The position numbers were made by a program, and so were the translations under genes. 47,375 nt of DNA from Bacteroidota bacterium (GTDB lineage Bacteria > Bacteroidota > Bacteroidia > JABEUT01). Location: contig JABDHI010000010.1 of NCBI GenBank assembly GCA_013285655.1, positions 11,673 through 59,047 of the forward strand, in the 5' to 3' direction. This document shows, one piece after another, positions 8,520 to 16,388 of this stretch. The notes under the pieces are model-generated. The model was given only the letters and a program-made list of their open reading frames with translations. It had not been told where the DNA came from and ran no database searches. Positions within the stretch are counted from its first letter, which is position 1, and the number at the start of each line of letters is the position of its first letter.

Positions 8520-8543
8520 TTGTTAGTTTACCTTACAAAATTA
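8520..8543 (-). promoter_or_regulatory. Predicted promoter with overlapping MarR-type operator
   Basis: On the minus strand TAATTTTG (8536-8543) matches the Bacteroidota -7 consensus TAnnTTTG, about 57 bp upstream of the hydrolase ATG. It overlaps an imperfect palindrome TTGTTAGTTTACCTTACAA (8520-8538), the TTG...CAA form and size typical of MarR sites. A further half-site-like ACTTGTAAT lies just downstream (about 8505-8513). No clear -33 TTG at the right distance. Confidence 0.5.
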
Positions 8544-8653
8544 TATTATTTAATAATGCGAGATATGTTTTATTTCAAGTGCTTTTAAATAGACCTGATA
8601 ACCAGTGAGAATTATTTTTTTTTACAGTTTGAAATGCGAAATATGCATTAAAT

Positions 8654-8710
8654 CAAAGTTTGAAACTTTGCTTATTTCTACCCACAAGTTACGCTATGCT
8701 AACTTGCGGG
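8654..8710. repeat. Two adjacent intergenic hairpins
   Basis: CAAAGTT / AACTTTG (8654-8660 with 8664-8670) and CCCACAAGTTA / TAACTTGCGGG (8681-8691 with 8700-8710, one mismatch). The second, followed by AGCAAGTGAACGCCC, has the look of a dispersed Bacteroidota intergenic repeat. They sit downstream of the TPR gene's stop and may help end its transcript. Confidence 0.55.
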
Positions 8711-8747
8711 AGCAAGTGAACGCCCAAAATATAATAACATGTATAAC

Positions 8748-10145
8748 CTACTCTGTCTTCTTCTCCAGCTTCTCAATGGTCTTTTTGGCAGCGGCAAGGC
8801 GAGCCTCTTTATTCTTCTCTACCAGTCGGTGAGTAGCCATATGTTCCAGCCAGTGATGTAACGGAGTGAGTAATGCAGCCAGGCAAACCATTGCTACTAA
8901 CATTAGTACAGGTTTGTGGTGGGTCACTTTTTCTAAAAACGGGTGAAGAAACAAATTGAGGAACTCAAATACCATCAGCAGGGCAACTACTCCAAAGAAT
9001 GTAATAAGGGCAGGGTTAGTAATAAGCCTGCGGCTAAGCATCAGGAACACTACTATAAAACATAAAATGCCAAGGGCAATGGCAGCGTATTGCATATTCT
9101 CGTTACGCTCTTCCTTTTGCTTTAATATTTCTTGTTCTTTCTCCTGTTGGCGAACTTGTTCAAGAAAGTTCTGCCCTTCCACTTCAGCAGCTTTGGTTTG
9201 GTTCTTAAGAGTATCGTTAGTGGCAACAAATATTTTCAGGTAATGCAGGGCGCTATCGGTCTGATGTAAGGAATCGAATGAAGCATAGAGAAAGGCAGCG
9301 GCATCTGATACTCCTTTTAAATACGGTACCCCCTTTGCCATGTTCATAGCTGTGCGGGCATAATAAATAGCCGAATCGGCCATGTTGTACTTTTTATAGA
9401 ACCCTGCAAAAGATAAATAGCCTTCACTTAACAAGCGCGAATTACCAAACACATTTTTATAACCTTCAATTGCAGCCACATAATAATCTCGGGCCAGGTT
9501 GCGGTTATTCAGCTTTAGCTGAATATTGGCAAGCCCGTTAAGTACTTCACAGGTTAGTTTAGAATGTGTTCGGATAGCATATTCGTAGGCTTGCTGCTCA
9601 AATAGCAACGCGCTGTCAGTCTTGTTCAAGCTGGTATAAATAGTGCTCATATTTACATTCACAGAAAACACATAAACCTCAGCCCCACTCCTTTGCCCTA
9701 TTTCCTTCTCACGGTTATAGTATTGTATGGCTTTAGTATAGTCGCCATAATCGCGGTAGGTGTTACCCAATAAATTGCAGCCCTGCGCCATATTGCCACT
9801 ATCGTGAATGCCTTCGAACAGCTGGAGGCTTTTAAATTCCATTTGCAAAGCCAGCGGATAATTGCCTACCATACGCTCATTAAATCCAATGGCCTGGTAT
9901 ACTATGCCCAGCATTTTGGCATCATTCAGTCGGGTGGCAATGTTCAGCGCTTTTTGGGTATACGCCAGTGTACTATCCTGCCTTATGTTTTCATACGCGC
10001 TTTCAATGGCCATGGCAGCATAAAACCTGCCACTGTCGGTTTTGGCTCTCGTTAACTCGCCTTTCAGGCTATCGAAAAAAGGATTCTGTGCCTGTACACT
10101 AAAAGAAATAACTACCGCAAAGCTCAACGCGAGCAACTTTTTCAT
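8748..10145 (-). CDS. Secreted/membrane tetratricopeptide repeat protein
   Basis: 465 aa with a cleavable signal peptide (MKKLLALSFAVVISFSVQAQ), then about eight TPR-like helix pairs (residues about 30-300; for example NLLGNTYRDYGDYTKAIQYY and GLANIQLKLNNRNLARDYYV). A short Gln/Glu/Lys coiled coil (about 315-345) is followed by three hydrophobic segments (about 350-440) and a Lys/Glu-rich tail. The arrangement resembles Bacteroidota TPR sensor kinases (signal, TPRs, coiled coil, TM), but no histidine kinase or DNA-binding domain follows; instead there are extra TM segments and a short charged tail. It is single-gene on its strand. A periplasmic scaffold or sensing role is inferred; no partner is visible. 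Confidence 0.85.
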   Translation of the reverse strand: MKKLLALSFAVVISFSVQAQNPFFDSLKGELTRAKTDSGRFYAAMAIESAYENIRQDSTLAYTQKALNIATRLNDAKMLGIVYQAIGFNERMVGNYPLALQMEFKSLQLFEGIHDSGNMAQGCNLLGNTYRDYGDYTKAIQYYNREKEIGQRSGAEVYVFSVNVNMSTIYTSLNKTDSALLFEQQAYEYAIRTHSKLTCEVLNGLANIQLKLNNRNLARDYYVAAIEGYKNVFGNSRLLSEGYLSFAGFYKKYNMADSAIYYARTAMNMAKGVPYLKGVSDAAAFLYASFDSLHQTDSALHYLKIFVATNDTLKNQTKAAEVEGQNFLEQVRQQEKEQEILKQKEERNENMQYAAIALGILCFIVVFLMLSRRLITNPALITFFGVVALLMVFEFLNLFLHPFLEKVTHHKPVLMLVAMVCLAALLTPLHHWLEHMATHRLVEKNKEARLAAAKKTIEKLEKKTE

Positions 10146-10332
10146 ACAATAACCAATTTATTTTAACTACCCTGCAAAGCTTTAGCAGGTATAGCCCAGT
10201 AAAAGTAAAAAATTAACCGCAACCCGTTAAAAGTGTGAATTATGTAACCTTCTCCTTTGTTCATATAAACCACAACCCAACGAAGTTGTACACTTTTGCA
10301 GCTATAATTATAAAACAAATAAAATCATTATC

Positions 10333-10584
10333 ATGAAAATCAAAAACTTAGCTCTTACACTTTCTATTTGCACACTTGGCCTTGCTACTTCAGCTATCGC
10401 TCAAGACAAGTCGACTACAACCAGCACAGCTGCTGCAACTACAACCAAAACCAAAGATGGAGCTACTGTAACTCAGTCGACTGAAAAGACTGTTAAGACA
10501 AAGAAGGCTAAAGACGGTTCGAAGAAGATGACCGATACCAAGACAGAGACAAAGACCGACAAGAAGGTTGAAACAACAAAATAA
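10333..10584 (+). CDS. Small secreted Lys/Thr-rich protein, copy 1 of 3
   Basis: 83 aa. Signal peptide MKIKNLALTLSICTLGLATS, then AIA, with predicted cleavage before QDK. The mature part is nearly all Thr, Lys, Ser, Asp, Glu and Ala, lacks Cys and aromatic residues, and ends TDTKTETKTDKKVETTK. The same plan occurs in the genes at 18403 and 22192: signal ending A-x-AQDK, Thr-rich middle, TVK-x-KKxKxGxKK block, and a DTKxxTKVET tail. It is predicted to be disordered and strongly cationic, located in the periplasm or outside. Own terminator 34 bp downstream, so monocistronic. No known domain; function unknown. Confidence 0.85.
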   Translation: MKIKNLALTLSICTLGLATSAIAQDKSTTTSTAAATTTKTKDGATVTQSTEKTVKTKKAKDGSKKMTDTKTETKTDKKVETTK

Positions 10585-10617
10585 TTCTTGGTTATAAGCA
10601 ACCAAAACCCCTGCAGG

Positions 10618-10647
10618 AGAGCCGAGTAACATCGGCTCTTTTGTGTT
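10618..10647 (+). terminator. Terminator of Lys/Thr-rich gene copy 1
   Basis: Perfect 8-bp stem AGAGCCGA / TCGGCTCT (10618-10625 with 10632-10639), 6-nt loop, then TTTTGTGTTTT. Confidence 0.85.
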
Positions 10648-10686
10648 TTATAACCTTTACACAGTAATGCGGTAACGTATTTATTG

Positions 10687-10694
10687 TAGTTTTG
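10687..10694 (+). promoter_or_regulatory. Predicted -7 element for the CurA-like reductase
   Basis: TAGTTTTG matches the Bacteroidota -7 consensus TAnnTTTG and lies 32 bp before the ATG at 10727, just after the previous gene's terminator. No convincing -33 element. Confidence 0.5.
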
Positions 10695-10726
10695 GCATTA
10701 AGCCATTAGGCGTATAAATAAAGACC

Positions 10727-11722
10727 ATGAACAAAACGATACTGTTGGCCCACAGGCCTGTTGGCACCCCTACCTTAAAAGATTTCAAAACCGCTGAAAC
10801 CGAAATGCCGGTTGCAAAGGATGGAGAGATACTCTTAAAGACACTATATATATCGGTAGACCCGTATATACGTGGCCGGATGAATGATGCTAAATCATAT
10901 GTTCCGCCATTTGAGTTGAATAAGCCTATACAATCGGGCATAATAGCTGAAGTTGTAGACTCAAAGAACCCGGCATTTACAAAAGGCGATTCTGTTTCAG
11001 GAATAATTGATTGGAAAGAGTACCAGGTATCTTCGGGCAAAGGCCTTATTAAGGTAGATAAAGCAGCAGCTCCCCTATCAGCCTACTTAGGTGTATTGGG
11101 CATGACGGGCCTTACCGCTTATATGGGCCTTGTAGAAATTGCACAACCCAAAGCCGGAGAAACGTTAGTAGTATCTGGTGCAGCAGGAGCCGTAGGAAGC
11201 ATTGCGGGCCAAATTGGTAAAATACTGGGCTGTACCGTTGTTGGCATAACCGGATCGGATGAAAAAGCAGCCTTAATAAAATCGAAATTTAAATTCGATG
11301 AAGCCATAAATTATAAAACTGCACCCAATTTAAACAGCGCCATTAAACAAGCTTGCCCAAAAGGCATAGATATTTACTTTGATAATGTGGGCGGAGAAAT
11401 ATCAGACGCCGTGTTATATAATATTAACAAGCATGCGCGTATATCTGTTTGCGGAGCTATATCGCTATACAACTCAACTATGGTACCCATAGGGCCACGT
11501 ATACAACCCATTATAGTAAGTAAAAGTGCTATGATGCGCGGATTTATAATATCAGACTTCTACGAGAAATTTCCGCAGGGCATAAAGCAATTAGCCACTT
11601 GGTTAAAAGAAGGAAAACTGACCTATACCGAAACTATTGTTGAAGGATTTGATAATGCACCACAGGCATTTTTAGATCTGTTTGAAGGTAAGAATGAAGG
11701 TAAAATGGTAGTGAAAGTATAA
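10727..11722 (+). CDS. NADP-dependent oxidoreductase (CurA/alkenal reductase-like MDR)
   Basis: 331-aa zinc-free medium-chain dehydrogenase/reductase. The N-terminal substrate domain has the family signature YISVDPYIRGRM (about residues 41-52). The Rossmann domain starts with GAAGAVGSIAG (151-161), the AxxGxxG nucleotide-binding motif of the leukotriene B4 dehydrogenase/CurA group. IDIYFDNVGGEISDAVL and the C-terminal GKLTYTETIVEGFDNAPQAF also fit. These enzymes reduce the double bond of alpha,beta-unsaturated carbonyls with NADPH in the cytoplasm. Full length, single gene, converging with the AsmA-like operon 10 bp away. Subfamily good, exact substrate unknown. Confidence 0.92.
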   Translation: MNKTILLAHRPVGTPTLKDFKTAETEMPVAKDGEILLKTLYISVDPYIRGRMNDAKSYVPPFELNKPIQSGIIAEVVDSKNPAFTKGDSVSGIIDWKEYQVSSGKGLIKVDKAAAPLSAYLGVLGMTGLTAYMGLVEIAQPKAGETLVVSGAAGAVGSIAGQIGKILGCTVVGITGSDEKAALIKSKFKFDEAINYKTAPNLNSAIKQACPKGIDIYFDNVGGEISDAVLYNINKHARISVCGAISLYNSTMVPIGPRIQPIIVSKSAMMRGFIISDFYEKFPQGIKQLATWLKEGKLTYTETIVEGFDNAPQAFLDLFEGKNEGKMVVKV

Positions 11723-11732
11723 CGCCTGGCGG

Positions 11733-14081
11733 TTACAATAAACTGAGGCCCTTTCTATCCTTATCGTACTTTTCGCGCGGAGCTTCGGCATTGAGTTTGT
11801 TCATTTCGCGGTACGCTCTAAGTAACCCATCAGGCAAATCTCCTTTATACTTTATTTGGTAGTACGAATATCCGTTGTAAGGTATATTATCCTGCACCGG
11901 GTTAAACACTATTCTGTTACCAAGCCCCTTAGCTATAAAAGATGCCATGAAAGCATTTTTACGTTGCGCGTTTAACTGGGCAAGGCGTGTATTTATAAGT
12001 GAACTACTAATTAGTTTTTGGCATTTACCCTGAACGGTAAATTCAAGGTCGTGGGCCACATGCTTATCAAGGTACTTCATAAACAGGGTATCTTTTATCG
12101 ACATTTCCTCTACAAGCAGTGAATCTTTCTTATTAAAATCACTAACTTTTTTATTATTAATTGAGAGGTAGTATTTCTTCTTGGCTTCAAAGAACATAAT
12201 ATATTCCCTCTCCTTAGCTTCATATACCATAGGCGATATACGTACCGAAGCAGTGGGGTTATCGGTCAAATAGTTCATTAATTTCTTCAGGAATCTTTCC
12301 TGGTCAGACATTAATGCTGCCTGCCTCATATCCCACCGAAGGGTTAAGTATTCTTTTATTTCGTTTTCGGTATTCTTTACTTTTAAACCGTATGATGTGG
12401 TAGGTGGTTTTACAAAAATATTTTTTATCACACCAAATATAACATCCTTTAAATGGAACTTAGGATTCTTTAAGCTGCCGGTAATGGGTACTTGATAATC
12501 TATCACATTGCTCCGGTTACGGGCAACGGCCATAACAAGCCATACAGGTATCCAGCTATAGCCCTTATTATTCACTCTTGGTGCAATAAGCGGATCAATT
12601 ACAAGTAAGTGGTTCAGGCTTTCTATCTCTCCGTGGCGCACCTTCCAATCGCTTGTAAAATCTACCGTGCCCCTATACATAGGGAACGAAGTATAGGATA
12701 TAATATATGGGTTGAACATGGTAACCGGTACATTGCTAAAGTGGGTTTGCACATCAAAACTTTGGTTGTCCCTTGGGTTTATGCTTACCCTAACAGTTCC
12801 ATCGCCATAAGGCTTTACAGTTAATTTAATACCTACATTTATATTGTTTTTAGTCTTATCTATAGAATCGGCAGAAATAGTAAGCGGGTAAATGCCGGCG
12901 CTAAATTCTTCGCTCCCCGAGTAATCGTTAAAACGAATATTACCATCAACCATGGCTGCGTGGTTTATTTTATACGGGCTATCGAAAAAGTTTTTCGAAA
13001 TTTCAGCTAAATAATGCCCCAACTCTAATATCAGGTTAAATTGTCTTGAATCTGATTTTACCGCAGTTACATTGCTAATGTTCTTACCAAACATGGTTTC
13101 AACATTATCTAAATAATCATATTCTTCGTACTTAAAATAAGGATGATATAATGCAACGGTATCGAGGTTATAAATATGTTTTTCAGGGTTAGTTTCATTT
13201 ACAACCATCAAAAATTTATCAAAGGACATGTAATCATCGGTAGGGGTTTTACCGAAGTGAAAATTATTGACCACAATACGTCCATGCGTATCTACATTAT
13301 CCGGGTCTTTCATATTTCCGCTCGCGGTGAGGTCGGCATCAATAGTTGCTTTAAATGAACCATAATTCACCATCGATTGCAGGTACTGTTCAATAATATC
13401 GAGACTATACTTATGGGCGTGTACCTGGTACTTATAATCAGAGTTTCTAAAATCAACCGTGCCTGCCCCATCTATACTACCAGTGCCTGTACCCGATTCA
13501 AATGAAAATTTCACATCTATAGAATCAACGTCCCAGGGCTTGCCCTTGGTTTCGAAATTCATATTTTTTACGCAGTAATTAATATCGGCCAGGGTATCGT
13601 AAAAGTAAAAGGTGCCGTTAACTACTTTAAGATCGCGAAGATCAACATATACTTTCGATGGTGTAGTATTAGTAGTGTCGCCTTTCGATGAAAAGCGTTC
13701 AATTATATCGCTGAAATTAAAATCATTTCTTTTATTAAGAATAACTACCGCGTTAGGTTCTTCAAAAGTAAGCTGTGTAATGTCGTAGGTTTGAGACAGC
13801 ATTTTACGCATGCTAATGTCTCCGTTCACGCCTTTAGCTTCAAAGAATAAACTATCGCTATTGGCTTCATATATTTTAAAGTCTTCCATGTGAACATGGC
13901 CCGTAAACGGGTTAACATAGGCCCACTTCATTCGTATCTGCCGGCCTGTCCATTTTACGCTGTATTTTTCAACCACGTATTTTGCAATAGGCGAAGCAAA
14001 TGCCACTAACAGTATAGGCACAACAATAATTATAGTGCCTACAACTAATAGGGTTCTTTTAACCCCTTTCGATAACTTCAT
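11733..14081 (-). CDS. AsmA-like DUF748 envelope protein
   Basis: 782 aa. One N-terminal TM anchor (VVGTIIIVVPILLVAFASPI, about residues 13-32), followed by a large beta-rich periplasmic region. The opening (IRMKWAYVNPFTGHVHMEDF, then KIYEANSDSLFFEAKGV) is characteristic of DUF748/AsmA-like proteins, a group related to bridge-like lipid-transfer proteins. No catalytic motif. It is the last gene of a minus-strand operon with CsbD and two small membrane proteins (gaps 2, 18 and 25 bp), which suggests an envelope-stress role. The lipid-transfer role is from family knowledge, not seen directly. Confidence 0.82.
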   Translation of the reverse strand: MKLSKGVKRTLLVVGTIIIVVPILLVAFASPIAKYVVEKYSVKWTGRQIRMKWAYVNPFTGHVHMEDFKIYEANSDSLFFEAKGVNGDISMRKMLSQTYDITQLTFEEPNAVVILNKRNDFNFSDIIERFSSKGDTTNTTPSKVYVDLRDLKVVNGTFYFYDTLADINYCVKNMNFETKGKPWDVDSIDVKFSFESGTGTGSIDGAGTVDFRNSDYKYQVHAHKYSLDIIEQYLQSMVNYGSFKATIDADLTASGNMKDPDNVDTHGRIVVNNFHFGKTPTDDYMSFDKFLMVVNETNPEKHIYNLDTVALYHPYFKYEEYDYLDNVETMFGKNISNVTAVKSDSRQFNLILELGHYLAEISKNFFDSPYKINHAAMVDGNIRFNDYSGSEEFSAGIYPLTISADSIDKTKNNINVGIKLTVKPYGDGTVRVSINPRDNQSFDVQTHFSNVPVTMFNPYIISYTSFPMYRGTVDFTSDWKVRHGEIESLNHLLVIDPLIAPRVNNKGYSWIPVWLVMAVARNRSNVIDYQVPITGSLKNPKFHLKDVIFGVIKNIFVKPPTTSYGLKVKNTENEIKEYLTLRWDMRQAALMSDQERFLKKLMNYLTDNPTASVRISPMVYEAKEREYIMFFEAKKKYYLSINNKKVSDFNKKDSLLVEEMSIKDTLFMKYLDKHVAHDLEFTVQGKCQKLISSSLINTRLAQLNAQRKNAFMASFIAKGLGNRIVFNPVQDNIPYNGYSYYQIKYKGDLPDGLLRAYREMNKLNAEAPREKYDKDRKGLSLL

Positions 14082-14106
14082 ATTTTCTGAGCAATGTACT
14101 GTTTAA

Positions 14107-14301
14107 TTACGCCTCATCCTTTGTAGTGCGTATAAGGCTTATACCGGCAATAAAGAAAACGATGCCTAATATACTGTAAACTACCACTGCCTTAACATCG
14201 CGTGTACCGCCGGAAGTATTAACAAACAATACAGCCACGTAAATTAACCCTGCAATACCAATAAGGGTTAACAATCCACCAAATATCCTTTTTAAATTCA
14301 T
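14107..14301 (-). CDS. Small two-TM membrane protein
   Basis: 64 aa with two hydrophobic segments (IFGGLLTLIGIAGLIYVAVL, about 6-25, and VVVYSILGIVFFIAGISLI, about 39-57) joined by a polar loop (NTSGGTRDVKA). The C-terminus is IRTTKDEA. No motif points to a function. It is third in the operon CsbD, 73-aa membrane protein, this gene, AsmA-like protein. Probably a structural or stress-associated inner-membrane peptide. Confidence 0.75.
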   Translation of the reverse strand: MNLKRIFGGLLTLIGIAGLIYVAVLFVNTSGGTRDVKAVVVYSILGIVFFIAGISLIRTTKDEA

Positions 14302-14319
14302 GTTTCTTAATTTTAAAAT

Positions 14320-14541
14320 TTAAGCTTGTCCTTTTTTATTTGTAACCAATACCACTACACCCGCTACTATTAAAATAGCGCTAACAAATGGCGGCCATTG
14401 TACGGTGTGGTCAACATCGTGGTTTACCTGAATTGGGCCTATATCTACCACCTTTTGCGTGGTAACATAACTAAACCCGCTATATACAAGCGCAAGTATG
14501 CCAAGTGCTATCAATACTATGCCTATTACTTTCGTGTTCAT
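14320..14541 (-). CDS. Small two-TM membrane protein with VDIGPIQV motif
   Basis: 73 aa with two hydrophobic segments (VIGIVLIALGILALVYSGFS, about 5-24, and FVSAILIVAGVVVLVTN, about 52-68). The short loop carries TTQKVVDIGPIQVN, a pattern I associate with small conserved Bacteroidota/proteobacterial membrane proteins found near stress genes. The stop is 18 bp before the next gene; the start is 2 bp after csbD's stop, so translation is probably coupled. Function unknown. Confidence 0.78.
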   Translation of the reverse strand: MNTKVIGIVLIALGILALVYSGFSYVTTQKVVDIGPIQVNHDVDHTVQWPPFVSAILIVAGVVVLVTNKKGQA

Positions 14542-14543
14542 GC

Positions 14544-14729
14544 TTACAATGAATCGATAAACTTCTTTAACTCTTCTTTGGTCTTACCCAGTTTTATCTG
14601 AAGCTTTCCCAACATCTCATCCATTTTACCTTCCTGGTACATCACATCATCATCAGTTAATACTGCAAAGCTTTTCTTTAGCTTACCTTTTTTCTCGTTC
14701 CAGTTACCTTCTACCTTGTCAGTATTCAT
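14544..14729 (-). CDS. CsbD family stress protein
   Basis: 61-aa soluble protein with the CsbD signature: an N-terminal VEGNWNEKKGKLKKSFAVLTDDD followed by MYQEGKMDEMLGKLQIKLG, and a C-terminal helix. CsbD-family proteins are small, highly charged and induced in general stress; their molecular role is unresolved. It leads the operon with two small membrane proteins and the AsmA-like protein. ATG at 14729. The upstream minus strand has CACCTTTG (14763-14770), a one-mismatch version of the -7 element. Confidence 0.92.
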   Translation of the reverse strand: MNTDKVEGNWNEKKGKLKKSFAVLTDDDVMYQEGKMDEMLGKLQIKLGKTKEELKKFIDSL

Positions 14730-14928
14730 GTGTTTTAGTTTTAATCAGTTTATTTAACGCCTCAAAGGTGAGCATATTTAACCTCTTACATCTTATATTG
14801 TTTTGATAATGAGTTATATAATTTACAGATTCACTACCGGGCAGGTTAAATAATACTATTTCTTAAACTAGGTTAAGTGCATATTGGTAAATACAACGCA
14901 CCTTTGTGCTATAATTAAAACTAAACCA
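14730..14928. promoter_or_regulatory. Divergent promoter region (csbD operon / yceI)
   Basis: 199-bp gap between divergent genes. Each direction shows CACCTTTG, one base off the TAnnTTTG consensus: minus strand 14763-14770, plus strand 14899-14906. The plus-strand one is 22 bp from the YceI ATG. Identical degenerate elements on both sides could indicate shared control. Otherwise AT-rich with no repeat. Confidence 0.35.
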
Positions 14929-15462
14929 ATGAAAAAACTCATCTTCCCAATAGCAGTAGGAGCAACATTGTTCTTCTCTGCTTTCACAACCTTTACATCT
15001 ATGAACTGGAAAATAGCGGATGGCTATTCTGTAAAGTTCACCAGCAAAGACCCATCGGGTGTTTTTACTTCACTTAAAGGCGATATTGCTTTTGATGCTA
15101 ACAACCTTGCTGCTGCTAAGGCTAACCTGGTTATTGACGTAGCATCTATTAACACCGGTAATGGTATGCAAAACACCAAGGCTAAAAATGACAGCTGGTT
15201 CAATGCCGATAAATACCCTACCATTAAATTTACATCGAGCAAGTTTGCAAAAACAGCTACAGGTTATGAAGTAACCGGCACCATGGAAGTGAAGGATGTA
15301 AAGAAAGAAGTAACCATACCGTTTACTTTTGTGAACAACACCTTTGCAGCCAGCTTTATGATCAATCGTATCGACTACCACGTTGGTAATACCGAAGGCA
15401 TGAATGCACATGCATCAACCGACCTTAAGATAGATGTATCAATACCGGTTACACAACAATAA
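14929..15462 (+). CDS. YceI family periplasmic lipid-binding-like protein
   Basis: 177 aa. Signal peptide MKKLIFPIAVGATLFFSAFT, then the YceI/lipocalin-like barrel: WKIADGYSVKFTSKDPSGVF, FDANNLAAAKANLVIDVASI, WFNADKYPTIKFTSSKF, TGTMEVKDVKKEVTIPFTF. Members bind isoprenoids or other amphiphiles in the periplasm. The ATG at 14929 is chosen because it gives a clean signal peptide; an in-frame upstream GTG at 14884 would add residues with no signal character. A small membrane protein follows 6 bp later and is probably cotranscribed. Family secure, ligand unknown. Confidence 0.93.
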   Translation: MKKLIFPIAVGATLFFSAFTTFTSMNWKIADGYSVKFTSKDPSGVFTSLKGDIAFDANNLAAAKANLVIDVASINTGNGMQNTKAKNDSWFNADKYPTIKFTSSKFAKTATGYEVTGTMEVKDVKKEVTIPFTFVNNTFAASFMINRIDYHVGNTEGMNAHASTDLKIDVSIPVTQQ

Positions 15463-15468
15463 GCAATC

Positions 15469-15861
15469 ATGAAAAAGACATTTCTTCACGGAATTGTTTC
15501 GGGAATAATGGCAGCAGTAGCTGCCATTATTTACTCCGGTATATACCAAAATGCTGAAGGCACCGATTTCCATAAGTTGATCAACATAGGTTCAATGACA
15601 GGCGCCAGCCTATTTGGTTGTATGCTTATGGCCATTGGTTATTATCTATTAGAAAGATTCAATAAAGAAAACCTGAAGGGGTTATTTAACATTGTAATTG
15701 TGGTCATATCATTCGTGAGTATAATCAACCCGATAGGTATGACTTTGCCGCTAGATATTAAAAACCCTGAAATGTTTCCCGGTTTGGTAGTGCCTATGCA
15801 CTTTATGCCGGCTTTAGCATTTTTATGTTTAGTGCCTTTCTTTAAAAACAAGAAAGCATAA
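15469..15861 (+). CDS. Four-TM membrane protein of unknown function
   Basis: 130 aa with four hydrophobic segments (about 5-26, 41-62, 73-93 and 105-124) and short loops, ending FFKNKKA. The second loop carries AEGTDFHKLINIG. It starts 6 bp after the yceI stop. YceI proteins are often encoded beside small membrane proteins such as cytochrome b561, but this one shows no His pair typical of b-type haem binding. Function unknown; coupling to YceI is by position only. Confidence 0.8.
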   Translation: MKKTFLHGIVSGIMAAVAAIIYSGIYQNAEGTDFHKLINIGSMTGASLFGCMLMAIGYYLLERFNKENLKGLFNIVIVVISFVSIINPIGMTLPLDIKNPEMFPGLVVPMHFMPALAFLCLVPFFKNKKA

Positions 15862-15950
15862 GTCATTATTGGTTTACCCGTGTATACCAGGCTACCGGAA
15901 AAGCTGTAAAAGAGCTAACTTTGAAAAGAGGATAAACGAACACATGCCCC

Positions 15951-16388
15951 ATGGAAATAATAGCATTAAACGGTTACGCCGATTGCGGAAAATCAAACAC
16001 ACTCAATATTGCATACCAGCTATTGCTTAATGCAGGCTATACCCAGGTAAGCGGGCATTTTGGCAGGCCATCGAACTACAATTTTATTGGCGAAGACTTT
16101 TACGGCAACAACGATTTTTTTGATGTGCTTACAAAGGATGGTAAGCTGGTGGGTATAAGCACAGGTGAAGATTCAGAAGAAGACCTGGAAAAGAGATTGG
16201 CTTATTTTAAAGAACTGGGCTGTGTTAAAGCCATTTGTTCCTGCACCAATACCGATAAGTATTTAGCCCTCATTAAAAAGCAGGCCCATTACAAAATACT
16301 CGATAAAACTCCGCAAATAGCGGATGCCTTAAAACGCATAAACGATGGCACTGTTGCCCGCGAAATTGTGTCATTGGTAAAGCTGTAA
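15951..16388 (+). CDS. Small P-loop protein of unknown function
   Basis: 145 aa, soluble. Near the N-terminus is a Walker A-like P-loop, GYADCGKSNT (residues 8-17; Gly-x4-GKS), with strand MEIIALN before it and helix TLNIAYQLLLNAG after it, as in minimal P-loop NTPases. Walker B is not obvious (candidates are LVGIST or KAICSC). KAICSCTNTDK contains two Cys. No recognised fused domain. It is monocistronic and ends exactly where the convergent nuoA ends (stops abut at 16388/16389). Nucleotide binding is plausible; the reaction is unknown. Confidence 0.75.
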   Translation: MEIIALNGYADCGKSNTLNIAYQLLLNAGYTQVSGHFGRPSNYNFIGEDFYGNNDFFDVLTKDGKLVGISTGEDSEEDLEKRLAYFKELGCVKAICSCTNTDKYLALIKKQAHYKILDKTPQIADALKRINDGTVAREIVSLVKL

